From Sphingomonas citricola (GTDB lineage: Bacteria > Pseudomonadota > Alphaproteobacteria > Sphingomonadales > Sphingomonadaceae): a DNA stretch of 64,000 bases. The translations under genes and the position numbers were made by a program. Below, piece after piece: positions 52,666 to 61,115 of the stretch. Positions within the stretch are counted from its first letter, which is position 1. Every line of letters starts with the position of its first letter. A model generated the notes under the pieces. That model had not been told where the DNA came from and ran no database searches. It saw only the letters and a program-made list of their open reading frames with translations. The stretch lies in assembly GCF_019429535.1 (NCBI RefSeq), contig NZ_JAHXZM010000007.1:62001-126000 (forward strand). Reading direction: 5' to 3'.

Positions 52666-54195
52666 ATGGCCAGCGTAGCGGCAGCGATTGAGGCGGAGGG
52701 CGCGCTCGACCGGCGCAAGCGGCAGAGCCTGCTGGGACTCCTCAACATCTCGTTCGGCTTCTTCGGAATCCAGATCGGCTTCGCGTTGCAGAATGCGAAC
52801 ATGAGCCGGATCTTCCAGTCGCTCGGCACCAGCCTCGACGATCTGCCCGCTTTATGGGTCGCGGCGCCGCTGACCGGACTGCTGGTCCAGCCGGTGATCG
52901 GGCATCTGAGCGACCGGACGTGGTTCGGACGGCTCGGGCGGCGGCGGCCGTACTTCCTCGCCGGCGCGCTGCTCGCCGCGATCGCGCTGTTGCTGATGCC
53001 CGAGAGCCCGGTGCTGCTGTTCGCCGCGGTGATGCTGTGGGTACTCGACGCGTCGCTCAACATCTCGATGGAGCCGTTTCGCGCCTTTGTCGGCGACATG
53101 CTCGACAAGGATCAGCACGCCGCGGGTTACGGGGTGCAGACCGCGTTCATCGGCGCGGGCGCGGTCGTCGGGTCGATCTTTCCCTGGGCGCTCGAGCAAC
53201 TGGGCGTGTCGAACGCGGCGGCGGCGGGCGCGCTCCCCGATTCGGTGCGCTACGCCTTCTGGTTCGGCGGCGCGGCGCTGCTCGCCAGCGTGCTGTGGAC
53301 CGTGGTGTCGACGCGCGAATATTCGCCCGACGAACTTGCGCGGTTCGACGGTGTGGCTGAGGCTGGCGAGGAGGCGCACGTGCTGCGCGTGCTCGCCGCG
53401 CGCAGCGACGCGGCGTGCCTCGCCTGGATCGCGAGCGGCGCGGCAGTAATCGCGCTGGTCGCCGCGACCGGGCTGGAGAAGGAGGTCTATCTGCTCGGCG
53501 GGCTGCTCGCGGGCTACGGCCTCGCCAGCCTCATCGCGGTGCGTCGCGCGCGCGGCGGACAGGGCGCGGGGATGCTCGGGCATATCGTCGGCGACTTCTC
53601 CGGCATGCCGCCGCTGATGAAGCGGCTGGCGCTGGTGCAGTTCTTCAGCTGGTCGGCGCTGTTCATCATGTGGATCAACACGACCCCGGTCGTGACGAGC
53701 CGCTTCTTCGGCGCGAGCACGGCGGGCAGTGCGGCGTATCAGGAGGGAGCGAGCTGGGTCGACGTCCTGTTCGCCACCTATAACGGCGTCGCGGCGGTGT
53801 CGGCGCTGGTGCTGATCCCGTTCCTCGCGCGCCGGATCGGGCTCGCGCGCACGCACATCGTGGGGCTCGCGTGCGGGGCGGCGGGCTTTGCCAGCATCTT
53901 CGTCGTGCCCGACCACGAGTGGCTGCTGCTGAGCGAGGTCGGGATCGGCATCGCCTGGTCAACGATCCTCGCCATGCCCTACGCGATCCTCGCCTCGTCG
54001 CTGCCGCAGCGCAAGCTCGGCATCTACATGGGGCTGTTCAACGTGTTCGTCGTGGTCCCGCAATTGCTGGTCGCGACCGTGATGGGGTCGATCACCAAGC
54101 ATTTCTTTCCGGGCGAGCCGATCTACACGATGGCGTTCGCCGCCGCGACGATGCTGGTCGCCGCCGCCGCGATGCTGCGGGTACAGGCCGACTAG
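52666..54195 (+). CDS. MFS sugar transporter (SLC45/GPH-like)
   Basis: A 509-residue inner-membrane transporter with about 12 helices. LLNISFGFFGIQIGFALQNANMSRIFQSLG, GLLVQPVIGHLSDRTWFGRLGRRRPYFLAGALL and ISMEPFRAFVGDMLDKDQHAAGYGVQTAFIGAGAVVGS place it with proton-coupled sucrose/maltose transporters and related MFS members. Placed at the end of a maltodextrin operon, it probably moves maltose or oligomers across the inner membrane. AACGGAGAGA seven bases upstream supports the ATG. Its stop overlaps the convergent LD-carboxypeptidase gene by four bases. Confidence 0.9.
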   Translation: MASVAAAIEAEGALDRRKRQSLLGLLNISFGFFGIQIGFALQNANMSRIFQSLGTSLDDLPALWVAAPLTGLLVQPVIGHLSDRTWFGRLGRRRPYFLAGALLAAIALLLMPESPVLLFAAVMLWVLDASLNISMEPFRAFVGDMLDKDQHAAGYGVQTAFIGAGAVVGSIFPWALEQLGVSNAAAAGALPDSVRYAFWFGGAALLASVLWTVVSTREYSPDELARFDGVAEAGEEAHVLRVLAARSDAACLAWIASGAAVIALVAATGLEKEVYLLGGLLAGYGLASLIAVRRARGGQGAGMLGHIVGDFSGMPPLMKRLALVQFFSWSALFIMWINTTPVVTSRFFGASTAGSAAYQEGASWVDVLFATYNGVAAVSALVLIPFLARRIGLARTHIVGLACGAAGFASIFVVPDHEWLLLSEVGIGIAWSTILAMPYAILASSLPQRKLGIYMGLFNVFVVVPQLLVATVMGSITKHFFPGEPIYTMAFAAATMLVAAAAMLRVQAD

Positions 54196-55007
54196 ACCAG
54201 GCCGAACGGCACCACGCGGTTGGCCTGCGTGTGTCCGATCTCGGCGCGGCCGAGGAAGGGCACGTGCAGGTCGCGGCACCAGCGCTCCATCATCGCCTCC
54301 AGCGTTTCACCCCAGTCGGGTTCGTTGGGCTTGACCGCGGTGACCGCGCCGAGCCGTACGCCCGCAATGCCGCGCAGCTGAGTCGCGTTCGCCATCGTGA
54401 ACAGCATCCGGTCGATCGCGTACATCGCCTCCGACACCTCCTCGACGATCAGTACGTGATCGGCGAGATCAGGGAGCCACGGCGTCCCGATCAGCGCCGA
54501 CAGGATCGACAGGTTGAGCGCGATCGAAGGCTGGCCCGCGAGCCCGGGTTCGAGCGCCGCGCGATCGCGCCTCGCCATCCAGCCGAGCGCGCGCGCGACC
54601 GTCTCGTCGCCGCCCTTGCGGCCGATGTCGCTCGCCATCGGGCCGTGCACCGGGTGGCCGATGCGGCGCGCGTAGAGTGCGGCGAGCAGGAACCCCACGT
54701 CGGAATAGCCGAGATAGGTCTTCGCGCGCGCGGCGTCGTTCAACCGCGGCAATGCGTCCGCCAGAATGCGGTTGGAGCCGTAGCCGCCGCGCACGAACCA
54801 TATCGCGCTCAGCGACGGATCGTTGGCATATCCGACGAAGGCGGCGGCGCGCACCGCGTCCGATCCGGCGAAATGCCCGGCTTGCGCGAAACATTGCGGA
54901 TGAAAGACGAGGTCGACCTCGGGATAGGCGATCGCCGCCAGCGCCGAAACGGGCGCGACCACATCGGGGTTGGCGGCGCTGGAGGCCGCTACGACGCCGA
55001 TCCGCAT
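54192..55007 (-). CDS. Muramoyltetrapeptide (LD-)carboxypeptidase, S66 family
   Basis: A 271-residue cytoplasmic peptidase of the S66 family (LdcA-like). The N-terminus MRIGVVAASSAANPDV is typical. The nucleophilic serine lies in IWFVRGGYGSNRILADALPRLN, and the later region contains LIVEEVSEAMYAIDRMLFTM and FLGRAEIGHTQANRVVPFG, where the Glu-His pair of the triad is expected. It removes the terminal D-Ala from recovered murein tetrapeptides. It is divergent from a MurC/Mpl-type ligase, which would reuse the resulting tripeptide, a neat functional match. Longer in-frame starts lie within the neighbour and are rejected. Confidence 0.9.
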   Translation of the reverse strand: MRIGVVAASSAANPDVVAPVSALAAIAYPEVDLVFHPQCFAQAGHFAGSDAVRAAAFVGYANDPSLSAIWFVRGGYGSNRILADALPRLNDAARAKTYLGYSDVGFLLAALYARRIGHPVHGPMASDIGRKGGDETVARALGWMARRDRAALEPGLAGQPSIALNLSILSALIGTPWLPDLADHVLIVEEVSEAMYAIDRMLFTMANATQLRGIAGVRLGAVTAVKPNEPDWGETLEAMMERWCRDLHVPFLGRAEIGHTQANRVVPFGLV

Positions 55008-55064
55008 GTTCGTGATTGCTCCTCGGCTTGCCCTGTTTCCGCGAACAGCCGATAGCCCGCAGCC

Positions 55065-56486
55065 ATGCAAGACGGCAATGCGACTGACGTGCGCGGCAAG
55101 CGCTTCTTCCTGGTCGGGATCGGTGGATCGGGAATGATGCCGCTGGCGATGATCCTCGCCGGGCGCGGCGCGATCGTCGCCGGGTCGGATCGCGGGCTCG
55201 ATCAGGGACGCGTGCCGGCGAAATTCGACGCGCTGCGCGATCTCGGGATCGACTTGTTCGCGCAGGACGGCAGTGGAGTCGTTTCGGACGAGCAGATCGT
55301 CGTCGCCTCCGCCGCAGTCGAGGACACGGTCGCGGACATGGTCGCGGCGGCGCGGATCGGTTGCGCGCGAATGACCCGCGCCGAACTCAACGCCGCCTTG
55401 TTCAACGCCAGCTCGCTCGGCATCGGCGTCGCGGGCACCAGCGGCAAGTCGACCGTCACCGGCATGATCGCGGCGATCCTGCATCGCATCGGTGGCGATC
55501 CGACGGTGATGAACGGCGCGGTAATGAAGGATTTCGCGAGCGCCGACCGCCCGTTCGCGAGCGCGCTGGTGGGTGCGGGCCAGGCGTATGTCAGTGAAGT
55601 GGACGAGAGCGACGGATCGATCGCGCTCTATCGTCCGCGGGTCGCGGTGCTCAACAACGTCAGCCTCGACCACAAATCGCTCGACGAGCTCAACCGTCTG
55701 TTCGGCGATTTTCTCGCCCACGCGCGTCACGCCGTGGTCAATGCCGACAACGCGGACGCCGCGGCACTGGCGATGGCGCTGCCCGCGGCGCGGGTGACGC
55801 GTTTCTCGGTCGAGGGCGCGGGCGATCTGGTCGCGCGTGACGTGCGCGAGGAGCCGTTCGCGGTCTCGTTCACGCTACATCATGCCGACGGCACGCTGCC
55901 GGTCACGCTACAGGTTCCCGGGCGGCATAACGTCTCGAACGCGCTCGCGGCGCTGGGTGCCGCGCAGGCGGCGGGGGTGTCGCTCGCCGATGCGGCGGCC
56001 GCGCTGGCGCGGTTCACCGGCTTGCGCCGGCGTTTCGACCTCGTCGGCGAGGCGGCGGGCGTGTCGGTGATCGACGATTTCGGGCACAATCCCGACAAGA
56101 TCGCCGCGACGCTCGACACGCTGCACGCCTTTCCCGGCCGGTTGCTCGTCCTGTTCCAGCCGCACGGGTTCGGGCCGTTGAAGGTGATGCGCGCCGAGCT
56201 CGTCGCGATGTTCGCGCGTGCGCTGGCGGCGGACGACCTGCTCGTGATGCCCGACCCGCTCTATCACGGCGGCACCACCAGCCGCGAGGTGACGAGCGCC
56301 GACATCGTGCGCGACGTGACGCTCGGCGGGCGTCACGCGCTACACATCCCCGATCGCGCGGCGGCGGCGGCGCATCTGGTGGCGGAGGCGAGGGCGGGCG
56401 ACCGCATCGTCGTCATGGGCGCGCGCGACGATACGCTCAGCCTGCTCGCGGCCGAGATGGTGGAGATGCTCGCGCAGCGCGACTGA
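55065..56486 (+). CDS. Mur ligase, MurC/Mpl type (probable murein-recycling ligase)
   Basis: A 473-residue ATP-dependent Mur ligase. The N-terminal UDP-sugar domain begins RFFLVGIGGSGMMPLAMIL. The central ATP site is GVAGTSGKSTVTGMIAAIL (with Ser where GTHGKTT is usual), then VSEVDESDGSIALYRP and VLNNVSLDHKSLDEL. The C-terminal domain has GLRRRFDLVGEAAGVSVIDDFGHNPDKIAATL and MPDPLYHGGTTSREV. The layout fits MurC, or Mpl which joins UDP-MurNAc to recovered tripeptide. Its pairing with LD-carboxypeptidase rather than a dcw cluster favours Mpl-like recycling, by inference. The GTSGKST variant of the P-loop is a little unusual. Confidence 0.85.
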   Translation: MQDGNATDVRGKRFFLVGIGGSGMMPLAMILAGRGAIVAGSDRGLDQGRVPAKFDALRDLGIDLFAQDGSGVVSDEQIVVASAAVEDTVADMVAAARIGCARMTRAELNAALFNASSLGIGVAGTSGKSTVTGMIAAILHRIGGDPTVMNGAVMKDFASADRPFASALVGAGQAYVSEVDESDGSIALYRPRVAVLNNVSLDHKSLDELNRLFGDFLAHARHAVVNADNADAAALAMALPAARVTRFSVEGAGDLVARDVREEPFAVSFTLHHADGTLPVTLQVPGRHNVSNALAALGAAQAAGVSLADAAAALARFTGLRRRFDLVGEAAGVSVIDDFGHNPDKIAATLDTLHAFPGRLLVLFQPHGFGPLKVMRAELVAMFARALAADDLLVMPDPLYHGGTTSREVTSADIVRDVTLGGRHALHIPDRAAAAAHLVAEARAGDRIVVMGARDDTLSLLAAEMVEMLAQRD

Positions 56487-56550
56487 GCGCCGTCGCGCGC
56501 GGCAGCCGGCGCGTTTTGCGCGTGACCGCTCGCGCGCCTATGTTGGCCGC

Positions 56551-57282
56551 ATGTCTGATCATCCCCATCACGCCGCCGAGCGGCCGCGGCTCGCCTATCA
56601 CCTGACCGAGGGGCGCGGCCCCGCGATCGTGTTCCTGCCGGGCTATGCGTCGGACATGACCGGGACCAAGGCGGTCGCGCTCGAGGATTGGGCAAAGGCG
56701 CACGGCCGCGCGTTCCTGCGCTTCGACTATGCCGGTTGCGGCGCGTCGGAGGGAAAGTTCGAGGAGCAGAGCCTCGCCGATTGGCGCGACGATGCGCTCG
56801 CGATGATCGACGACGCGGTCGAGGGGCCGGTGGTGCTGGTCGGATCGTCGATGGGCGGGTGGATCATGCTGCTGGCGGCGAAGGCGCGGCCCGAGCGTAT
56901 CCACGCGCTGGTCGGCATCGCGCCCGCGCCCGACTTCACCGACTGGGGCTTCTCGGCCGACGAGAAGATGTATCTGCTCCAGCACGGCCGGTTGGAGCGC
57001 CCCAATCCCTACGGCCCCGCGCCGACCGTCTACACGCGTCGGTTCTGGCAGTCTGGTGAGGCCAACCGGCTGATGTTCGGGGAAATCGACGTCACCTGTC
57101 CGGTGCGGTTCCTGCAAGGGCAGAAGGACCCCGACGTGCCATGGCATCGCACCTGCCGCTTGGCCGAGATGCTGGCGTCAAGCGACGTTCAGACGTGGCT
57201 GGTCAAGGACGGCGATCACCGCCTGTCGCGCGACGCCGATGTCGCGCTGCTGATCCGCGCGGTGGAGGACGTGCTGCCGTGA
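56551..57282 (+). CDS. Alpha/beta hydrolase
   Basis: A 243-residue serine hydrolase. The fold opens LAYHLTEGRGPAIVFLPGYASDMTGTK, with a His-free oxyanion loop. The nucleophile elbow is LVGSSMGGWIML (GxSxG), an Asp is probably in FLQGQKDPDVPWHRT, and the catalytic His is in VKDGDHRLSRDAD. Such proteins include esterases, lipases and acyl-peptide hydrolases; substrate is unknown. The stop overlaps a following GTG, so it is probably coupled to the TPR protein and thence to gloAB. Confidence 0.88.
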   Translation: MSDHPHHAAERPRLAYHLTEGRGPAIVFLPGYASDMTGTKAVALEDWAKAHGRAFLRFDYAGCGASEGKFEEQSLADWRDDALAMIDDAVEGPVVLVGSSMGGWIMLLAAKARPERIHALVGIAPAPDFTDWGFSADEKMYLLQHGRLERPNPYGPAPTVYTRRFWQSGEANRLMFGEIDVTCPVRFLQGQKDPDVPWHRTCRLAEMLASSDVQTWLVKDGDHRLSRDADVALLIRAVEDVLP

Positions 57283-58013
57283 TCCAGTTCCTTGCCCTGC
57301 TCGCCGCGCAAGCCGCGGGCACGCCCCCGACATCGCCGACGCAGAAACTCGACGCTTGCGTCACGCAGGCGCGCACCGATCCCGCCGGGGCGGAGCAGGT
57401 CGCGCGCACGCTCGGCCGCGCGGGCGAGGCGTGCCGCGGGGTCGCGCTCGCGGGCCAGGATGATTTCGCCGGCGCCGCAACCGCCTTCACCGCGGCGGCG
57501 CGCAATGCCGAACTGGCGAAGGAAGCGCGGGCGGCGGATTATTGGGCGCAGGCGGGCAATGCCTGGCTCGCCGCGGGTGACGCGGCAAAGGCGCGCGCCG
57601 CGCTCGACGCGGCGCTGGCGGCGGGAACGTTGACCGACCTCAACCGCGGCGAGGCCTATCTCGACCGCGCGCGCGCCTTGGTCGCGACCGGCGACATGAA
57701 GGCAGCGCGCGTCGACCTCGATCTGGCGACGAAGGACGCCGCCGACGACCCGCTCGCCTGGCTGCTGTCGGCGACGCTGGCGCGGCGGATGGGGGACCTG
57801 CCACGCGCGAAACTCGACATCGCGCAGGCGCTCCGCCGCTCGGCCGACGACGCCTCGGTCCAGCTCGAGGCGGGCAACATCGCCGCCGCAGCGGGTGAGG
57901 CGGACCGTGCGCAGGCAGCGTGGAAGGAAGCCGCGCGGCTGGCACCCGATGCGCCCGCCGGGCGTTCAGCCACCAATGCCCTCACGCAGTTCGCAGGAGA
58001 CCCGAAAAAGTGA
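57279..58013 (+). CDS. TPR-repeat protein
   Basis: A 244-residue protein beginning [14 protein letters not shown], a short hydrophobic segment that could be a signal or anchor. The rest is a helical solenoid of tetratricopeptide-like pairs. Alanine-rich motifs recur: [61 protein letters not shown], and the final [36 protein letters not shown]. It is probably a scaffold; partners are unknown. The GTG start overlaps the upstream stop, and its own stop overlaps the gloA GTG. Confidence 0.75.
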   Translation: MIQFLALLAAQAAGTPPTSPTQKLDACVTQARTDPAGAEQVARTLGRAGEACRGVALAGQDDFAGAATAFTAAARNAELAKEARAADYWAQAGNAWLAAGDAAKARAALDAALAAGTLTDLNRGEAYLDRARALVATGDMKAARVDLDLATKDAADDPLAWLLSATLARRMGDLPRAKLDIAQALRRSADDASVQLEAGNIAAAAGEADRAQAAWKEAARLAPDAPAGRSATNALTQFAGDPKK

Positions 58014-58462
58014 AATACCTCCACACGATGATCCGCGTCGCCGATCCCGACAAGACGATCGCCTTTTTCGAGGTGCTGGGATTGAAGGAGGTGCGCCGGA
58101 TGGAGAATGAGGCGGGCCGCTTCACGCTGATCTTCCTCGCGACGCCCGAGGACATGAACGCGCCGGGCGAGCGCGCGCGTGCCGAAGTTGAGCTGACCTA
58201 CAATTGGCCGAACGAAGGCGAAACGCCGGAGGAATACACCGGCGGACGCAACTTCGGCCACCTGGCTTACTACGTCGACGACATCTACGAGACGTGCCAG
58301 CGGGTGCAGGACGCGGGCCACATCGTCCACCGCCCTCCGCGCGACGGTTACATGGCGTTCGTGAAGTCGCCCGACGGCATCTCGATCGAGCTGTTGCAGG
58401 AAGGCGGCGCGAAAGAGCCCGCCGAGCCTTGGAAGTCGATGCCCAACACCGGGAGCTGGTGA
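58010..58462 (+). CDS. gloA: Lactoylglutathione lyase (glyoxalase I)
   Basis: A 150-residue VOC-fold enzyme turning the methylglyoxal-glutathione adduct into S-lactoylglutathione. Metal ligands are visible: YLHTMIRV (His), AEVELTYN (Glu), NFGHLAYYV (His) and GISIELLQ (Glu). The GTG start overlaps the TPR stop, with GGAG about ten bases upstream. It lies directly before gloB with a 4-base overlap, so both steps of methylglyoxal detoxification are co-translated. Confidence 0.95.
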   Translation: MKYLHTMIRVADPDKTIAFFEVLGLKEVRRMENEAGRFTLIFLATPEDMNAPGERARAEVELTYNWPNEGETPEEYTGGRNFGHLAYYVDDIYETCQRVQDAGHIVHRPPRDGYMAFVKSPDGISIELLQEGGAKEPAEPWKSMPNTGSW

Positions 58463-59214
58463 CCGTGGCGGGTGTGCCCGGATCGGGGCTCGAAATCGTC
58501 CGCGTCCCCGTTCTGTCGGACAATTATTCGTGGCTCGTCCACGATGCCGACAGTGGGGAGACGATCGTCGTCGATCCGGGCGAGGCTCAGCCGGTGCTCG
58601 ACGCCGCTGCCGTGCGTGGCTGGACGATTGACGCGATCTGGACGACGCACTGGCACCCCGATCACGTCGGCGGCAACGCCGGCGTGGTCGCGGCGAGCGG
58701 TGCAACGGTGATCGGTCCAGAAGCCGAGCGCGAGAAGATCGGCGCGCTCGACCGCGGGGTGGCCGAAGGCGACACGGTGTCGATCGGTGCGCAGGAGGCG
58801 CGCGTGCTGCACGTGCCCGGTCACACGTCGGGGCACATCGCCTTTCACCTCGCCGACGACGCCGCGATCTTCACCGGCGACACCTTGTTCGCGCTCGGGT
58901 GCGGGCGGCTGTTCGAGGGCAGCGCTGAGCAGATGTTCGACAATTTCCGCCGCTACGCCGACCTGCCCGGTGAGACGCGCGTCTATTGCGGGCACGAATA
59001 TACGCAGTCGAACGGACGCTTCGCGCTGTCGGTCGAGCCGGCCAATGATGCGCTCGTCGCGCGGATGGCCGAGGTCGACCGCCAGCGCGCCGCGGGTGAG
59101 CCGACGGTGCCGACCACCATCGCCGAGGAACAGGCGACCAACCCGTTCATGCGCGCGGGCAATGCCGGCGAATTCAAGCGGTTGCGTGAGGCGAAGGATT
59201 CTTTTCGCGGTTAG
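58459..59214 (+). CDS. gloB: Hydroxyacylglutathione hydrolase (glyoxalase II)
   Basis: A 251-residue metallo-beta-lactamase-fold enzyme that frees D-lactate and glutathione from S-lactoylglutathione. The binuclear metal site is [40 protein letters not shown] and [14 protein letters not shown], and the C-terminus carries the glutathione-binding helical domain ([13 protein letters not shown]). The GTG at 58459 overlaps the gloA stop; a GTG at 58465 is also possible. The residue set is complete. Confidence 0.95.
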   Translation: MTVAGVPGSGLEIVRVPVLSDNYSWLVHDADSGETIVVDPGEAQPVLDAAAVRGWTIDAIWTTHWHPDHVGGNAGVVAASGATVIGPEAEREKIGALDRGVAEGDTVSIGAQEARVLHVPGHTSGHIAFHLADDAAIFTGDTLFALGCGRLFEGSAEQMFDNFRRYADLPGETRVYCGHEYTQSNGRFALSVEPANDALVARMAEVDRQRAAGEPTVPTTIAEEQATNPFMRAGNAGEFKRLREAKDSFRG

Positions 59215-59250
59215 AAACGTTTGGCAGCAAACAGACGAGGAGTGGATGCG

Positions 59251-59646
59251 ATGCACAAACTGCCGTTGATGGTGCTGGTCGCGGGCGTCGGGCTCGGCGC
59301 GGGTGGTGCTGCCCTCGCCAAGCGCGATACACCCGAACTCGCCTACCAGAAATTGATCGCGGGCAAGGTGGCGGGAAAGCCGCAGTCGTGCATCGACACC
59401 CGCTTCCGACAGTCGCAACTCAGCGCCTATGGCAACAAGCTGATCTACCGCATCAGCGACAAGCTCGTGTACGTCAACGAAACCAATGGCGGGTGCGAAC
59501 GCGTCGCGCAGGGTGACGCGCTCGTTTCGCGGCAGTATCAGACCCGCGCGTGCAGCGGCGACATCGCGACCACGGTGCAACTGCCGCCGGGGATCACGAC
59601 CGGCAGCTGCGCGCTCGGCGATTTCACGCCGTACACCAAACCCTGA
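59251..59646 (+). CDS. Small exported DUF6491-like protein
   Basis: A 131-residue protein with a signal peptide (KLPLMVLVAGVGLGAGGAALA). The mature part has four cysteines likely forming two disulphides (QSCIDTRFRQS, NGGCERVA, TRACSGDIA, GSCALGDF). The ordering CIDTR...VYVNETNGGC...RACSGDI...GSCALGDFTPY matches the DUF6491 pattern; function unknown, location periplasmic. It starts at the ATG 59251 preceded by GAGGAG. The end is a short distance from the PLP-enzyme gene. Confidence 0.72.
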   Translation: MHKLPLMVLVAGVGLGAGGAALAKRDTPELAYQKLIAGKVAGKPQSCIDTRFRQSQLSAYGNKLIYRISDKLVYVNETNGGCERVAQGDALVSRQYQTRACSGDIATTVQLPPGITTGSCALGDFTPYTKP

Positions 59647-59689
59647 GCGGTCGGCCACGAGCGGCCTGCCGCTGCGAGAGAGGAACGTA

Positions 59690-61024
59690 ATGCCCGACCA
59701 GACCGAAGCCGACATGACCGGCGTCGAACAGCGCATCTCCCCCAAGCCGGAGGTGGACGCGATCGGCGGGCGCACGCTCAAGCCCGCGACGCTGATGATG
59801 GGTCACGGCTACGACCCCGCGCTGTCAGAAGGGTCGCTGAAGCCGCCGATCTTCCTGACCTCGACCTTCGTCTTCCCCAACGCAGCCGCGGGCAAGCGCC
59901 ATTTCGAGGGCGTGACCGGCAAGCGTCCGGGCGGTGCCGAGGGGCTCGTCTACTCGCGCTTCAACGGGCCGAACCAGGAAATCCTCGAGGACCGGCTCGG
60001 CATCTGGGAAGGCGCTGAGGATGCGCTCGCCTTTTCCAGCGGCATGTCGGCGATCGCGACCCTGTTCCTGTCGATGGTCAAGCCCGGCGACACGATCGTT
60101 CACTCGGGCCCGCTCTACGCCGCGACCGAGACGCTGATCGCGCGCGTGCTGGGCAAGTTCGGCATCAACTGGCTCGACTTCCCCGCGGGCGCGACGCGCG
60201 AGGAGATCGACGCGGTGATGCGCAAGGCCGCCGCGAACGGCAACGTCGCGCTCGTCTATCTGGAAAGCCCCGCCAACCCGACCAACGCACTGGTCGATGT
60301 CGAGGCGGTGGCGGCGAGCCGCGACGCGGTGTTCGCCGACCACGAGCACAAGCCGCCGATCGCGATCGACAACACCTTCCTCGGCCCGCTCTGGTCGCAG
60401 CCGTTGAAGCACGGCGCCGACATCGTCGTCTATTCGCTGACCAAATATGCCGGCGGGCACTCGGACCTGGTCGCGGGCGGCGTGCTGGGGTCGAAGGAGC
60501 AGATCAACGTCATCCGCGCGATGCGCAACACGATCGGGACGATCTGCGACCCGAACACCGCGTGGATGCTGCTGCGCAGCCTCGAGACGCTGGAACTGCG
60601 CATGAGCCGCGCGGGTGAGAACGCGGCCAAGGTGTGCACCTGGCTGCGCGACCAGCCGCAGGTCGAGCGCGTCGGCTATCTCGGCTTCCTCTCCGAGGGC
60701 AGCACCGAGGGGCCCGAAGGGCGGCAGGCCGATATCTATCGCCGCAATTGCACCGGCGGTGGGTCGACCTTCTCGCTGTATCTCAAGGGTGGCGAGGCCG
60801 AGGCGTTCCGGTTCCTCGACGCGCTCAAGATCGCGAAGCTCGCGGTGTCGCTCGGCGGGACCGAGACGCTGGCGAGCCACCCGGCGGGCATGACGCACCT
60901 CTCGGTCGCCGACGAGCGCAAGCAGGCGCTGGGGATCACCGACAATCTCGTGCGCATCTCGATCGGGGTCGAGGATGCCGACGATCTGATCGCCGACTTC
61001 GCCAACGCGCTGGCGGCGATCTGA
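59690..61024 (+). CDS. PLP enzyme, cystathionine gamma-synthase/methionine gamma-lyase family
   Basis: A 444-residue fold-type-I PLP protein of the Cys/Met metabolism family. Conserved: PPIFLTSTFVFPNAAAGKRHFE, VYSRFNGPNQEILEDRL, AFSSGMSAIATLFL (PLP phosphate), YLESPANPTN, and the PLP lysine in VVYSLTKYAGGHSDLVAGG. The C-terminus has SLGGTETLASHPAGMTHLSV. It may catalyse gamma-replacement or gamma-elimination (for example methionine gamma-lyase or a synthase); sequence alone does not decide, though the extended N-terminus of about 55 residues is unusual. AGAGGAAC is a good ribosome-binding site before the ATG. No SAM riboswitch was seen. Confidence 0.9.
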   Translation: MPDQTEADMTGVEQRISPKPEVDAIGGRTLKPATLMMGHGYDPALSEGSLKPPIFLTSTFVFPNAAAGKRHFEGVTGKRPGGAEGLVYSRFNGPNQEILEDRLGIWEGAEDALAFSSGMSAIATLFLSMVKPGDTIVHSGPLYAATETLIARVLGKFGINWLDFPAGATREEIDAVMRKAAANGNVALVYLESPANPTNALVDVEAVAASRDAVFADHEHKPPIAIDNTFLGPLWSQPLKHGADIVVYSLTKYAGGHSDLVAGGVLGSKEQINVIRAMRNTIGTICDPNTAWMLLRSLETLELRMSRAGENAAKVCTWLRDQPQVERVGYLGFLSEGSTEGPEGRQADIYRRNCTGGGSTFSLYLKGGEAEAFRFLDALKIAKLAVSLGGTETLASHPAGMTHLSVADERKQALGITDNLVRISIGVEDADDLIADFANALAAI

Positions 61025-61115
61025 CGCCCAACCGCGTGAGTTAACGCTTTCCCGCCCGCGTGTTTGCCGCCATCCTGACCGGGCGGCGGCAGACCGCGGG
61101 TGATGGAGAGCAAGC

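Noticed and set aside
59647..59689. A possible SAM riboswitch before the PLP trans-sulfuration enzyme
   Set aside because: Only 43 bases separate it from the previous stop, too short for a SAM aptamer, and no conserved aptamer core is visible.
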